Source: Methanosarcinales archaeon
GTDB taxonomy: Archaea; Halobacteriota; Methanosarcinia; Methanosarcinales; EX4572-44
Length of the DNA stretch: 16,004 nucleotides
NCBI GenBank assembly: GCA_004212095.1
Contig: RXIJ01000049.1
Location: 1 to 16,004, forward strand
Direction of reading: 5' to 3'
Under the pieces are notes generated by a model. That model made no database searches. It was not told where the DNA came from and saw nothing but the letters and a program-made list of their open reading frames with translations. Numbering within the stretch: the first letter of the stretch is position 1; every line of letters starts with the position of its first letter. The translations under genes and the position numbers were made by a program. Positions 7,443 to 13,833 of this stretch are shown here, piece by piece.

Positions 7443-7450
7443 GTATAAAC
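7443..7450 (-). promoter_or_regulatory. TATA-like box for the pst cluster
   Basis: The minus strand reads GTTTATAC. A start about 25 bases downstream (near 7418) would give a leader of about 100 bases to the pstC ATG. It lies just after the hairpin following ccmC, which suggests that pstCAB-phoU has its own promoter. Confidence 0.35.
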
Positions 7451-7468
7451 GTATCTGTTTATCTTGCA

Positions 7469-7489
7469 CTTGATTGCTTCGTAATCAAG
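7469..7489 (-). terminator. Hairpin after ccmC, possible terminator
   Basis: CTTGATT and AATCAAG form a perfect 7-bp stem with a 7-base loop, starting 2 bases after the ccmC stop on its transcribed strand. No T-run follows, so termination is a guess; a 3'-end stabilising role is equally possible. Confidence 0.4.
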
Positions 7490-7491
7490 AG

Positions 7492-8250
7492 CTAGGGGCT
7501 ATTTTCCTGCACAACGAAGTTGTGCAGTGTGCGATCTTTAAGTTTTTCGTTATCTATACGTATCAATATCAAGGTTATCGCTAACGTAACATACGCTGCA
7601 AGGTTTAACAACAAGGGAAATATCACGTCTGTGCCATGTATGCCGCCGCCACCTATTACCAGCGGGTGGTGTGCTCTCCAGAGTCTAATTGAAAGAAAAC
7701 TCAGCGGCACACCCATAAACCCGATAACTCCAAACACTGCTGATAACCTGGCTCTTTTCTCTGGTTCTTCGATTGCCTGTCTCAACATGAGATAAGAGAG
7801 GTAGACAAGGAATACCACAAGTGAGGTGGTGAGCCTGACATCCCATAACCAGTACACTCCCCATGCGCTTTTTGCCCAGATGGATCCGCTTATCAGTGTG
7901 AGGGCTGCAAATAACACGCCAACCTCGGCCGCAGAATATGCTCTAAAGTCCCACAATTGTGCCTTGAATTGCTTCTGCAAATCGCGGACGGTACGACCGC
8001 CAGTTCTAAGATACATGACACTCGATAAAAACATAATAGCAAAGGCGATATATGCAGTCATTGCTATTGGCAAATGAAAATAAAAAATTTTAAAACTGCT
8101 TTGATAGTCATGCCACTGCTGGTCGGTCATAAAATCTCCGCGTTCACCGGGATTAACCGGAACAGGTGCAATAGTAAACACCATGATACTGGCGTACAGG
8201 ACTAAAACCAGTGACAAAAACATGAGAAATTTTTTAAGTGAGATGGTCAT
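7492..8250 (-). CDS. ccmC: Cytochrome c biogenesis protein CcmC (heme handling)
   Basis: Integral membrane protein of system I cytochrome c maturation that takes part in moving heme to the outside and loading it onto CcmE. The 252 residues hold about six membrane helices. The tryptophan-rich WWD-type motif reads WGVYWLWDVRLTTS (residues 130-143). Candidate heme-ligand histidines lie before and after it, at His59 (IFYFHLP) and His194/His195 (RLWRAHHPL). These match the CcmC layout and distinguish it from the much larger CcmF. The insertion around residues 32-50 makes the first outer loop long. The ATG at 8250 gives MTISLKKFLMF, a basic start before helix 1. No other ccm gene lies in the window, so the partners must be elsewhere. 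Its presence implies c-type cytochromes. Confidence 0.9.
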   Translation of the reverse strand: MTISLKKFLMFLSLVLVLYASIMVFTIAPVPVNPGERGDFMTDQQWHDYQSSFKIFYFHLPIAMTAYIAFAIMFLSSVMYLRTGGRTVRDLQKQFKAQLWDFRAYSAAEVGVLFAALTLISGSIWAKSAWGVYWLWDVRLTTSLVVFLVYLSYLMLRQAIEEPEKRARLSAVFGVIGFMGVPLSFLSIRLWRAHHPLVIGGGGIHGTDVIFPLLLNLAAYVTLAITLILIRIDNEKLKDRTLHNFVVQENSP

Positions 8251-8288
8251 TTGCGAAAGTCATGGTTTAGATTCCATAAAATCCTTTG

Positions 8289-8297
8289 CATTTAAAC
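8289..8297 (-). promoter_or_regulatory. TATA-like box for ccmC
   Basis: The minus strand reads GTTTAAATG about 40 bases before the ccmC ATG, predicting a leader of about 15 bases. It is a weak match within an A/T-rich divergent intergenic region. Confidence 0.25.
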
Positions 8298-8314
8298 GAT
8301 AGACGTTGGAAAAG

Positions 8315-8356
8315 CTATCAAATCAGCTTTAAAAGTTCCGGTTTCTAATTTGATAG
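8315..8356. repeat. 9-bp inverted repeat in the divergent ccmC/8417 promoter region
   Basis: CTATCAAAT (8315-8323) and ATTTGATAG (8348-8356) are perfect inverted copies separated by 24 bases. A second, overlapping inverted pair, AAAGCT (8311-8316) and AGCTTT (8325-8330), would compete with the first as an RNA hairpin. The element lies between the two divergent promoters, so a shared operator for ccmC and the two-gene unit at 8417 is plausible but unproven. Confidence 0.4.
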
Positions 8357-8385
8357 ATCTCTCTACTTATTTATAAACAGAAAAT

Positions 8386-8393
8386 ATTATATA
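8386..8393 (+). promoter_or_regulatory. TATA-like promoter of the 8417 gene pair
   Basis: ATTATATA ends 23 bases before the ATG at 8417. Archaeal transcription normally starts about 25 bases after the box, so the mRNA would be leaderless or nearly so. No ribosome binding site is seen before 8417, which is consistent with this. Confidence 0.5.
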
Positions 8394-8416
8394 CCATAAT
8401 TAATAAGTTTCAAGTA

Positions 8417-9043
8417 ATGTCTCGTAAAAAAGATGAGAAAGAATCTGAACATAAAAATCGAAGCAATCTGTACTTTTTTATTGGTTTAGGTATATTCTTA
8501 TTGATAGTTTTTATGGTAATTGTTCCAACAAAAACACATCACTATGAAGTTGAAGTTTCTTACACTGATACTGAAACATATACTGAAAAAGAACCTTATG
8601 AAACGAAAGAATCATATCAAGTACAAGAACCTTATCAAGATGTAGAGTATTACACCGATAATGTTCCTGTAGAGCAAAGTGTTCCTTATATTGATTACGA
8701 AACAGTTGTTCATAATGCCCCGTCTGGACAATATTATCCTAGTTGTGGTTCTGATTGCAGATGTACGGATTATAGTTTTTGGACTGGGGATTGTATTCAG
8801 TGCACTTGTTCAGTTGCAGTAACTAGATATAAAAATCAAATTGTTTATCAGGATATCCAAAAAGAAAGACCAGTTACTAAATATAGAACTCTAACAAAAT
8901 ACCGTACCGTTACTAAGTATAGAGATGTCGAAAAAACAAGAGAAGTTATGAGAACTAAAATGGAGTCAAGACAAATGGAAGTAAATTGGATACTTGGCTT
9001 TAAAATGCCTTTTAAATTACACATTCCATATATTTCTGATTAA
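8417..9043 (+). CDS. Membrane-anchored protein with acidic and basic tyrosine ladders
   Basis: I do not recognise a named family. The 208-residue protein starts with a basic cytoplasmic segment (MSRKKDEK...), then one membrane helix at about residues 19-36, so the rest should lie outside the cell. Tyrosines recur exactly every six residues at 43, 49, 55, 61, 67, 73 and 79 in a Glu/Asp/Gln-rich context. In the second half they recur at 138, 144, 156, 162 and 168 in a Lys/Arg-rich context (KYRTLT, KYRTVT, KYRDVE). Between the halves is a cysteine cluster, Cys110, 114, 116, 126, 129 and 131 (CX3CXC-X9-CX2CXC), which could bind metal or form disulfides. Extended beta ladders pairing acidic with basic halves are my inference. 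The next gene starts one base after the stop. Codons are A/T-rich compared with flanking genes. Confidence 0.8.
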   Translation: MSRKKDEKESEHKNRSNLYFFIGLGIFLLIVFMVIVPTKTHHYEVEVSYTDTETYTEKEPYETKESYQVQEPYQDVEYYTDNVPVEQSVPYIDYETVVHNAPSGQYYPSCGSDCRCTDYSFWTGDCIQCTCSVAVTRYKNQIVYQDIQKERPVTKYRTLTKYRTVTKYRDVEKTREVMRTKMESRQMEVNWILGFKMPFKLHIPYISD

Positions 9044-9044
9044 A

Positions 9045-9965
9045 ATGAATAAATTCCATATATTTATTGTGATAGTATTATTATTTGTCTTTGTAGTTTT
9101 TGGATACTATATTTATTCATATAATCAAGATTTTCAACAAGATTTAGCCGAATACCAATCAAATATTCAATCAGCAAAAAATAAGCAAGCTTCTATCGAT
9201 AAACAATTTGAACAAACACAGCAACAAAAAGAGAAATCGTTAGAACAACAAGAAAGCAGTCAGAAATTGAAAGATGAAGATGGGGATGGTTTAACGTATG
9301 AACAAGAGGTTCGATTAGGAACTAATGATAATGAAAGAGATACAGATGGGGATGGAATTGATGATAACGAAGATAATCATCCTGCCGGTGGAGGACAAAC
9401 ATACACAATAACTGTTTATTGGACACACGGGGGCTTACCCCATTCAACACAATTTGGAATTGCAGAAGATAAATATCTGCACTATAAATCTCAACCAAGA
9501 AGTTCTTGTTGTGATGACTGGGCAAAATTTGTAACTCCTGATGATCCAACAATCCAGACCATAGCACAGGATGTAGCTGATGTTTCAATAATTAGAGGAG
9601 ATACAAACAAAGCTCAAATTGCAATAAATTTTGTTGAGTCCATGATATATGAGAAGGATATTGAATATATTAGCGAATTAGAATGGCCAAAATATCCTAT
9701 AGAAACCATAATAGATCAAAGAGGGGATTGTGAAGATACTTCTTTTTTAATGGCATCAATTTTAGAAGCTCTTGATTATGATACAATTATATTAATTTAT
9801 TCCGACCACGCAGCAGTTGGTGTCTGGTGTGATAGTTGCTCGGGAACATATTACAATTATAATGGTAAAAAATATTTCTTTTTGGAAACAACAGGTTACG
9901 CAGATAATTGGGAAATCGGTAAAATCTGGGGAAAATATGAAACAGAATTACCAATAATTATTTGA
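9045..9965 (+). CDS. Membrane-anchored transglutaminase-like protein with calcium-binding repeats
   Basis: Predicted extracellular cysteine enzyme of the transglutaminase-like fold (peptidase, crosslinker or amidase; reaction unknown). I chose the ATG at 9045 over a TTG at 8994: it lies one base after the previous stop and begins directly with a membrane helix (residues 4-25). Next come a Gln/Lys/Glu-rich coiled-coil-like stretch (about 27-77) and Asp-rich repeats, DEDGDGLTYEQE (77-88) and DTDGDGIDDNED (99-110), like thrombospondin type 3 or dockerin calcium motifs. The catalytic domain is C-terminal: Cys229 in RGDCEDTS, His255 in SDHAAVGV and an acidic third residue, Glu281 in FLETTGY. Additional cysteine pairs occur at 155-156 and 262/265. 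The total is 306 residues. The polarity of the N-terminus suggests the bulk is outside the cell. The transglutaminase-like fold is well supported; the substrate is unknown. Confidence 0.85.
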   Translation: MNKFHIFIVIVLLFVFVVFGYYIYSYNQDFQQDLAEYQSNIQSAKNKQASIDKQFEQTQQQKEKSLEQQESSQKLKDEDGDGLTYEQEVRLGTNDNERDTDGDGIDDNEDNHPAGGGQTYTITVYWTHGGLPHSTQFGIAEDKYLHYKSQPRSSCCDDWAKFVTPDDPTIQTIAQDVADVSIIRGDTNKAQIAINFVESMIYEKDIEYISELEWPKYPIETIIDQRGDCEDTSFLMASILEALDYDTIILIYSDHAAVGVWCDSCSGTYYNYNGKKYFFLETTGYADNWEIGKIWGKYETELPIII

Positions 9966-10061
9966 TTACTATACCACGCAGCAGAGCTTGCGGTTGGGAC
10001 AAACCATGGAGCGAGATTTTTTTAAGCGCGGATATATGAATATTAATGATAGAGTTGAAAC

Positions 10062-10110
10062 ATGCAAGCCATTGCGTTTATAAAATATGATGCAACATGG
10101 TGCTTTGCAT
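10062..10110 (+). repeat. Imperfect long hairpin upstream of the cysteine desulfurase
   Basis: The arms ATGCAAGC (10062-10069) and GCTTTGCAT (10102-10110) pair with one bulged base. The inner segments CAT and TGC (10070-10074) pair with GCA and CATGG further in, giving about 14 base pairs with small bulges. The loop contains a TATA-like TTTATAAAAT. It lies in the 217-base gap between the 9965 stop and the gene at 10183. It could be a small RNA, a terminator remnant or a mobile-element trace; nothing else is recognised there besides a GC-richer segment at 9975-10020. Confidence 0.3.
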
Positions 10111-10147
10111 AAGATATAGAAAGAAATTATTTGAAATGATAGATATG

Positions 10148-10156
10148 CTTTTAAAT
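10148..10156 (+). promoter_or_regulatory. TATA-like box for the cysteine desulfurase gene
   Basis: CTTTTAAAT ends 26 bases before the ATG at 10183, which predicts a leaderless mRNA. There is no clear ribosome binding site before the ATG, in agreement. Confidence 0.35.
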
Positions 10157-10182
10157 CAAAATAGCAGGTTAATGTCTTTATT

Positions 10183-11337
10183 ATGAAGCGAATTTACATG
10201 GACTGTGGTGCAACAACTCCGGTTGACCCTCTGGTCGTAGAAGCAATGCTTCCGTATTTTACTGAAAAATTCGGTAATGCTTCAAGTCTTCACAGCTTTG
10301 GCAGAGAAGCAAAACAAGCTCTTGAAAATTCAAGAGCAGTAGTGGCAGAGTTTATTGGTGCGAAACCAGAAGAGATTATCTTCACAGGCGGAGGCACCGA
10401 ATCAGATAATCTTGCCATAAAAGGCACTGCCTACAGGCACAGAAACCATGGAAGGCACATAATCACAAGTACAATCGAGCACCATGCGGTGCTTTATACA
10501 TGCAAGCACCTTGAAAAACTCGGGTTTGAAGTAACCTACATTCCAGTAGATAAATATGGCATGGTAAATCCTGAGGATGTGAGGTCTGCAATCAAGGAGG
10601 ATACGATTTTAATCACTATTATGCATGCCAACAATGAAATCGGTACCATTGAACCTGTAAATGAAATTGGCAGGATTGCAAAGGATAGAGGTATATATTT
10701 CCATACCGATGCAGTACAATCGGCAGGTAAGATACCTGTAAAAGTGGATGATCTGTGCGTGGATCTGCTTTCTATCTCAGCACACAAGATATATGGTCCA
10801 AAAGGGGTTGGTGCATTATATGTTCGAGGTGAGACAAACATAGAGTCGCTTGTAGATGGCGGTGGACATGAACGCACTTTTCGCTCAGGTACAGAGAACA
10901 TCCCTGCGATCGTTGGTTTTGCAAAAGCCTGTGAACTTGCACACCAGAACATGAAAAGCGATGCAGCACATCTTAAAAATTTACAAAATAAGATAATAAA
11001 TGGGATTTTGAAAATAAAGGGATGCTACCTTAATGGACATCCAACCGAGCGACTGCCAAATAATATTCATGTGTGCTTCAACGATATCGATGGGGATTTA
11101 CTTCTCTCAAAGCTTGACTGCTGTGGGATTGCAGTCTCAACCGGTTCAGCCTGTTCTTCCGGGTCTCTTGAACCGTCTCACGTACTGCTTGCCACTGGCT
11201 TGAAACCAGAGGAGGCGCAGGGCTCACTGCGCATAACACTTAGCAAGGACAACACACACGAGGATGCGGAATATCTGCTTGAAAAACTCCCACCGATTAT
11301 AGAGAGCCTGCGAAAAACACATTCTCTTCCGGAATAG
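10183..11337 (+). CDS. nifS: Cysteine desulfurase (NifS/IscS family)
   Basis: PLP-dependent enzyme that removes sulfur from cysteine as an enzyme-bound persulfide for iron-sulfur cluster and thio-cofactor synthesis. The 384 residues match group I desulfurases. Visible are the N-terminal MDCGATTPVDP (residues 6-16), GGGTESDNLA (69-78), His100/His101 stacking on PLP, Asp176 in HTDAVQ, the PLP lysine Lys202 in SAHKIYGPKG, and the mobile catalytic Cys324 in GSACSSGSLEPSHVL. The loop sequence resembles the NifS/IscS type rather than SufS. No scaffold gene (iscU or nifU) follows, although that pairing is common; the next gene encodes a small heat shock protein. The archaeal name NifS versus IscS is a matter of convention. 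Confidence 0.94.
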   Translation: MKRIYMDCGATTPVDPLVVEAMLPYFTEKFGNASSLHSFGREAKQALENSRAVVAEFIGAKPEEIIFTGGGTESDNLAIKGTAYRHRNHGRHIITSTIEHHAVLYTCKHLEKLGFEVTYIPVDKYGMVNPEDVRSAIKEDTILITIMHANNEIGTIEPVNEIGRIAKDRGIYFHTDAVQSAGKIPVKVDDLCVDLLSISAHKIYGPKGVGALYVRGETNIESLVDGGGHERTFRSGTENIPAIVGFAKACELAHQNMKSDAAHLKNLQNKIINGILKIKGCYLNGHPTERLPNNIHVCFNDIDGDLLLSKLDCCGIAVSTGSACSSGSLEPSHVLLATGLKPEEAQGSLRITLSKDNTHEDAEYLLEKLPPIIESLRKTHSLPE

Positions 11338-11380
11338 CCGGACTGGCGAAGAATTCCAACCGCGTAACCCTATGAAAAGG

Positions 11381-11388
11381 TTAAATAG
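11381..11388 (+). promoter_or_regulatory. TATA-like box for the small heat shock gene
   Basis: TTAAATAG lies 34 bases before the ATG, within the 85-base gap after nifS, and predicts a start near 11412. The ribosome binding sequence GGTGA is at 11412-11416, six bases before the ATG at 11423, so the transcript would begin very close to it. Confidence 0.35.
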
Positions 11389-11422
11389 GTTCTTTGCTAA
11401 TTTAACATACTGGTGAAAAATT

Positions 11423-11893
11423 ATGGATATAAGTACTGGAAAAAAACAGGTTGAAAAAACGATTGAAAAAACGATTGAGCATGTACCAAAACCGCCAAAA
11501 TATGTTGAGGATTTTATACACGAAGGTGTGAAATTTTTTGGTGGAGTGGCACCAAAGATTGGGCTTGAACCATATAAAACACCGGCTCTCGCAGTAAGTG
11601 CGTCAGAGGATGATGAAAATTATTATGTATACTGTGATATGGCAGGCATCAAGAGAGATACCATAGAAATATATGCACTTGGCGATGGATTCACTATTTA
11701 TGGAGAGCGCGTTGTTCCTGATAATCTTGAATTCGGCAAAAAGATAAACGATGACATTGTATTTGGCAAGCTTGAAACACGTGTTGGGATAGCACTTCCA
11801 AAAGAAATCAGTAGTATCAAGACAGATTTTGAAAACGGGATGCTAAAAATAGTGATACCAAAATATAAAGGGCGAAAGATCTCAATAGAATAA
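11423..11893 (+). CDS. Small heat shock protein (Hsp20/alpha-crystallin)
   Basis: ATP-independent chaperone that binds unfolding proteins and forms large oligomers in the cytosol. The 156 residues comprise a variable N-terminal arm (1-58), an alpha-crystallin domain (about 60-150) and a short C-terminal tail. The domain contains YYVYCDMAGIKRDTIEI, the FGKLETRVGIALPKEI strand and the signature FENGMLKIVIPK. The tail ends KISIE, with an I-x-I motif (residues 153-155) that docks neighbouring subunits in this family. The N-terminal arm begins with a charged EKTIEKTIEH repeat encoded by two tandem 12-base units near 11453-11476. It may have its own promoter in the gap after nifS. Confidence 0.92.
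   Translation: MDISTGKKQVEKTIEKTIEHVPKPPKYVEDFIHEGVKFFGGVAPKIGLEPYKTPALAVSASEDDENYYVYCDMAGIKRDTIEIYALGDGFTIYGERVVPDNLEFGKKINDDIVFGKLETRVGIALPKEISSIKTDFENGMLKIVIPKYKGRKISIE
11453..11476 (+). repeat. Two 12-base tandem units in the hsp20 5' coding region
   Basis: The 12-base unit GAAAAAACGATT occurs twice in tandem and encodes the EKTI repeat in the N-terminal arm. It keeps the frame, so unit number could vary without breaking the gene. Confidence 0.55.
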
Positions 11894-11969
11894 TCCCCAC
11901 TCCATTTTTATAGAGCTATACAAATACGATAAGATTATTATCTGTTAAGCTCTCTCATAAACTTCTATT

Positions 11970-12701
11970 ATGAAGCTTTCCAAGTTTGTTGAAGTACTGG
12001 AAGATATTGCACCTCTTAACTATTGCGAGGATTTTGATAGAGAGCGTATCGGGCTTGTTATTGACACTGGGAGTGATGTAAACAAGGCTGCTGTTTCACT
12101 GGATCCTACTAATTTTGTTTTTGAGGAGGCTTCAAGGCTTGATTGTGACTTACTGATCACTCACCACACATTGATCTTTGATTCGATATTCAAAGTTTCA
12201 AAAGTGTTGTCTAATACGCTTAAGATTGCCCTTGCAAATGAAATATCCCTGTACGTTATGCACACCAATTTTGATGCAGCACCAGGCGGTGTCAATGATA
12301 TTCTTGCAGAACTGCTGGGTCTGTCCATGGTAGATACCTGTGGCATTGGACGTGTTGGCTTCGTTGAAGCAATGGACATTAAAGAATTTTCTGCTTTTGT
12401 AGCTCAAACGTTAAATACGCATGTCCAATGGATTGGTAACGGCGATGTAAAGCGTGTGATGGTTATTAGTGGCAGTGGCTTTAGCCAGAAATATATTGAT
12501 ATGGCTGTCGAAAACTATGCAGATGTGCTGGTTTCAGGAGAGCTTCGCCACAGTGCCACCCGTTATGCTGAGGCCGTGGGATTATCACTAATCGATGCTG
12601 GTCATTATGCTACTGAAAATCCTGCAATGAAACGTTTGTGTGATAGGCTGCCGGTTGAATCAGTGTTTATTGACCACGATCCAGGAGTCAGTGTTCGTTA
12701 A
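11970..12701 (+). CDS. Nif3-like dinuclear metal centre protein
   Basis: Member of the Nif3/DUF34 family, often annotated GTP cyclohydrolase I type 2-like; the biochemical role is not settled. The 243 residues are the size of the short, single-unit form. Metal-binding residues of the family are present: His65/His66 in LLITHHTLIF, Asp102 in NFDAAPGGVND, and His212 and Glu216 in DAGHYATEN. The N-terminal EDFDRERIGLVIDTG corresponds to the family's substrate-pocket segment. The C-terminal SGSGFSQKYIDMAVENYADVLVSGE is the conserved second half. A homo-oligomeric ring is usual. The following ATP-grasp gene starts one base after the stop, so the two are co-transcribed with the TFE and HD genes. A weak TATA-like stretch lies around 11905-11913. 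Confidence 0.92.
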   Translation: MKLSKFVEVLEDIAPLNYCEDFDRERIGLVIDTGSDVNKAAVSLDPTNFVFEEASRLDCDLLITHHTLIFDSIFKVSKVLSNTLKIALANEISLYVMHTNFDAAPGGVNDILAELLGLSMVDTCGIGRVGFVEAMDIKEFSAFVAQTLNTHVQWIGNGDVKRVMVISGSGFSQKYIDMAVENYADVLVSGELRHSATRYAEAVGLSLIDAGHYATENPAMKRLCDRLPVESVFIDHDPGVSVR

Positions 12702-12702
12702 A

Positions 12703-13833
12703 ATGAAAACTGTACTTGTTGTTGGATATAATACTCGTCATATCTGTGCATCTGCAAAGAAGGCCGGTTTTAATGTTTTTTCGATTGAGCATTTTGGAGA
12801 TCGTGACCTTTTTGAGATAGCAGATGAAGTGGTGGTATTTAAAGATTCCCAGGTTGATAATAATACTCGCGAATCTGATACTTATGAATCGATGAAAAGA
12901 TTTGATTATGATGCTCTGGTTTGCGGCCCTGGTTTCGAGCAGTCAGATTTTGATACTGAACATCCCGTGTTAAATAATGATAAAAAGCTTGTTGAAAAGG
13001 TGTCTGACAAGTTCTGGCTTTCGGAATATCTTACAGAGATTGGAGTAAAGCATCCTTCTACTTTTCTTTTAGAGGATGTGATACCTTCGACACTAAAGTA
13101 TCCGGTAATGGTGAAACCGCGCTCTGGTGCTGGTGGTGTAAAGAATCTGCTTGTGTTAAATTCCGAACAACTCGAAAAAATCAAGCGGTCTTTTAATGAT
13201 TTTATTGTACAGGAATATATTGAAGGTATTACTGCAAGTGTGTCGTTGATTGCAGCTTATGGGAAAGCGCGCAGTATTGGAACAAGTGAAGAGATATCCG
13301 GTTTTCCATGGCTTACTAATATTCCGTATGCATACTCTGGCAGTATCACTCCTTTTAATCATAAGCACGTGGAGGTGATGAAGGAGCTTGCCGAGAGTGT
13401 TGTGTGCGATCTGATGCTTGTGGGTTCAAATGGTGTTGATTTTTTGTTAAGCGATAAAGGACTGTTTTTACTGGAGATTAATCCACGCTTCCAGGGCACT
13501 CTCGAAACAGTGGAGAATTCTTATGAACTCAATTTATTCTCGATGCATGTAGCTGCCTTTTTCGGGGAGCTTCCACAACCGGTTTCTGCAAAGTGTTTTA
13601 CAGGGAGAGCAGTACTGTCTGCAAAAAATGATGTATGGATTGATCAGAGAATGTCTGATTTGCTTTTTGATTGTTATAAAAAAGAACTAGCTTCTGATGT
13701 GCCATGGCACAACACATTAATACTAAAAGATAAACCTATAGTTACGTTTTTTGCAGCAGGTACAAAACGTGATGAAACACTGACAAAACTGAGAAATATG
13801 ACGAATAAAATAAGTAGTGGTGATTTGTTTTGA
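12703..13833 (+). CDS. ATP-grasp family carboligase-like protein
   Basis: Predicted ATP-dependent ligase joining a carboxylate to an amine or thiol through an acyl-phosphate; the substrate is not known. I place the start at 12703, one base after the Nif3 stop, giving 376 residues; an ATG at 12640 inside the Nif3 gene would add an atypical 21-residue tail. The N-terminal Rossmann-like domain begins MKTVLVVGYNTRHICASAKKAG. The ATP-grasp core shows Lys138 in YPVMVKPRSGAGGVKN, the hinge FIVQEYIEG (Glu171), Asp246 in GVDFLL and the metal-binding EINPRFQGTLE (Glu258, Asn260). The arrangement resembles the archaeal carboligase group related to biotin carboxylase (COG2232). Homologues near H4MPT cofactor genes have been noted in other organisms, so a C1-cofactor role is a guess. 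The 3' end overlaps TFE by 4 bases. Confidence 0.85.
   Translation: MKTVLVVGYNTRHICASAKKAGFNVFSIEHFGDRDLFEIADEVVVFKDSQVDNNTRESDTYESMKRFDYDALVCGPGFEQSDFDTEHPVLNNDKKLVEKVSDKFWLSEYLTEIGVKHPSTFLLEDVIPSTLKYPVMVKPRSGAGGVKNLLVLNSEQLEKIKRSFNDFIVQEYIEGITASVSLIAAYGKARSIGTSEEISGFPWLTNIPYAYSGSITPFNHKHVEVMKELAESVVCDLMLVGSNGVDFLLSDKGLFLLEINPRFQGTLETVENSYELNLFSMHVAAFFGELPQPVSAKCFTGRAVLSAKNDVWIDQRMSDLLFDCYKKELASDVPWHNTLILKDKPIVTFFAAGTKRDETLTKLRNMTNKISSGDLF

Noticed and set aside
8994..9044. A longer start (TTG at 8994) for the transglutaminase-like gene
   Set aside because: It would overlap the preceding gene by 50 bases and put a second hydrophobic stretch before the membrane helix. The ATG at 9045 is one base after the stop and gives a standard signal-anchor.
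9969..9979. CTATACCACGC matching GCGTGGTATAG at 15897-15907 in inverted orientation
   Set aside because: An 11-base match almost 6 kb apart, with no extended similarity around it, can easily arise by chance; kept only as a note.
10536..10969. Minus-strand open frames of 138 and 65 residues within the cysteine desulfurase gene
   Set aside because: Antisense to the conserved NifS coding sequence, including its PLP-lysine region.
12640..12702. A longer start (ATG at 12640) for the ATP-grasp protein
   Set aside because: The added 21 residues lie inside the Nif3 gene and precede the typical Rossmann start MKTVLVVGYN at 12703.
12906..13368. Minus-strand open frames opposite the ATP-grasp gene
   Set aside because: The plus strand carries clear ATP-grasp motifs; the antisense frames have none.
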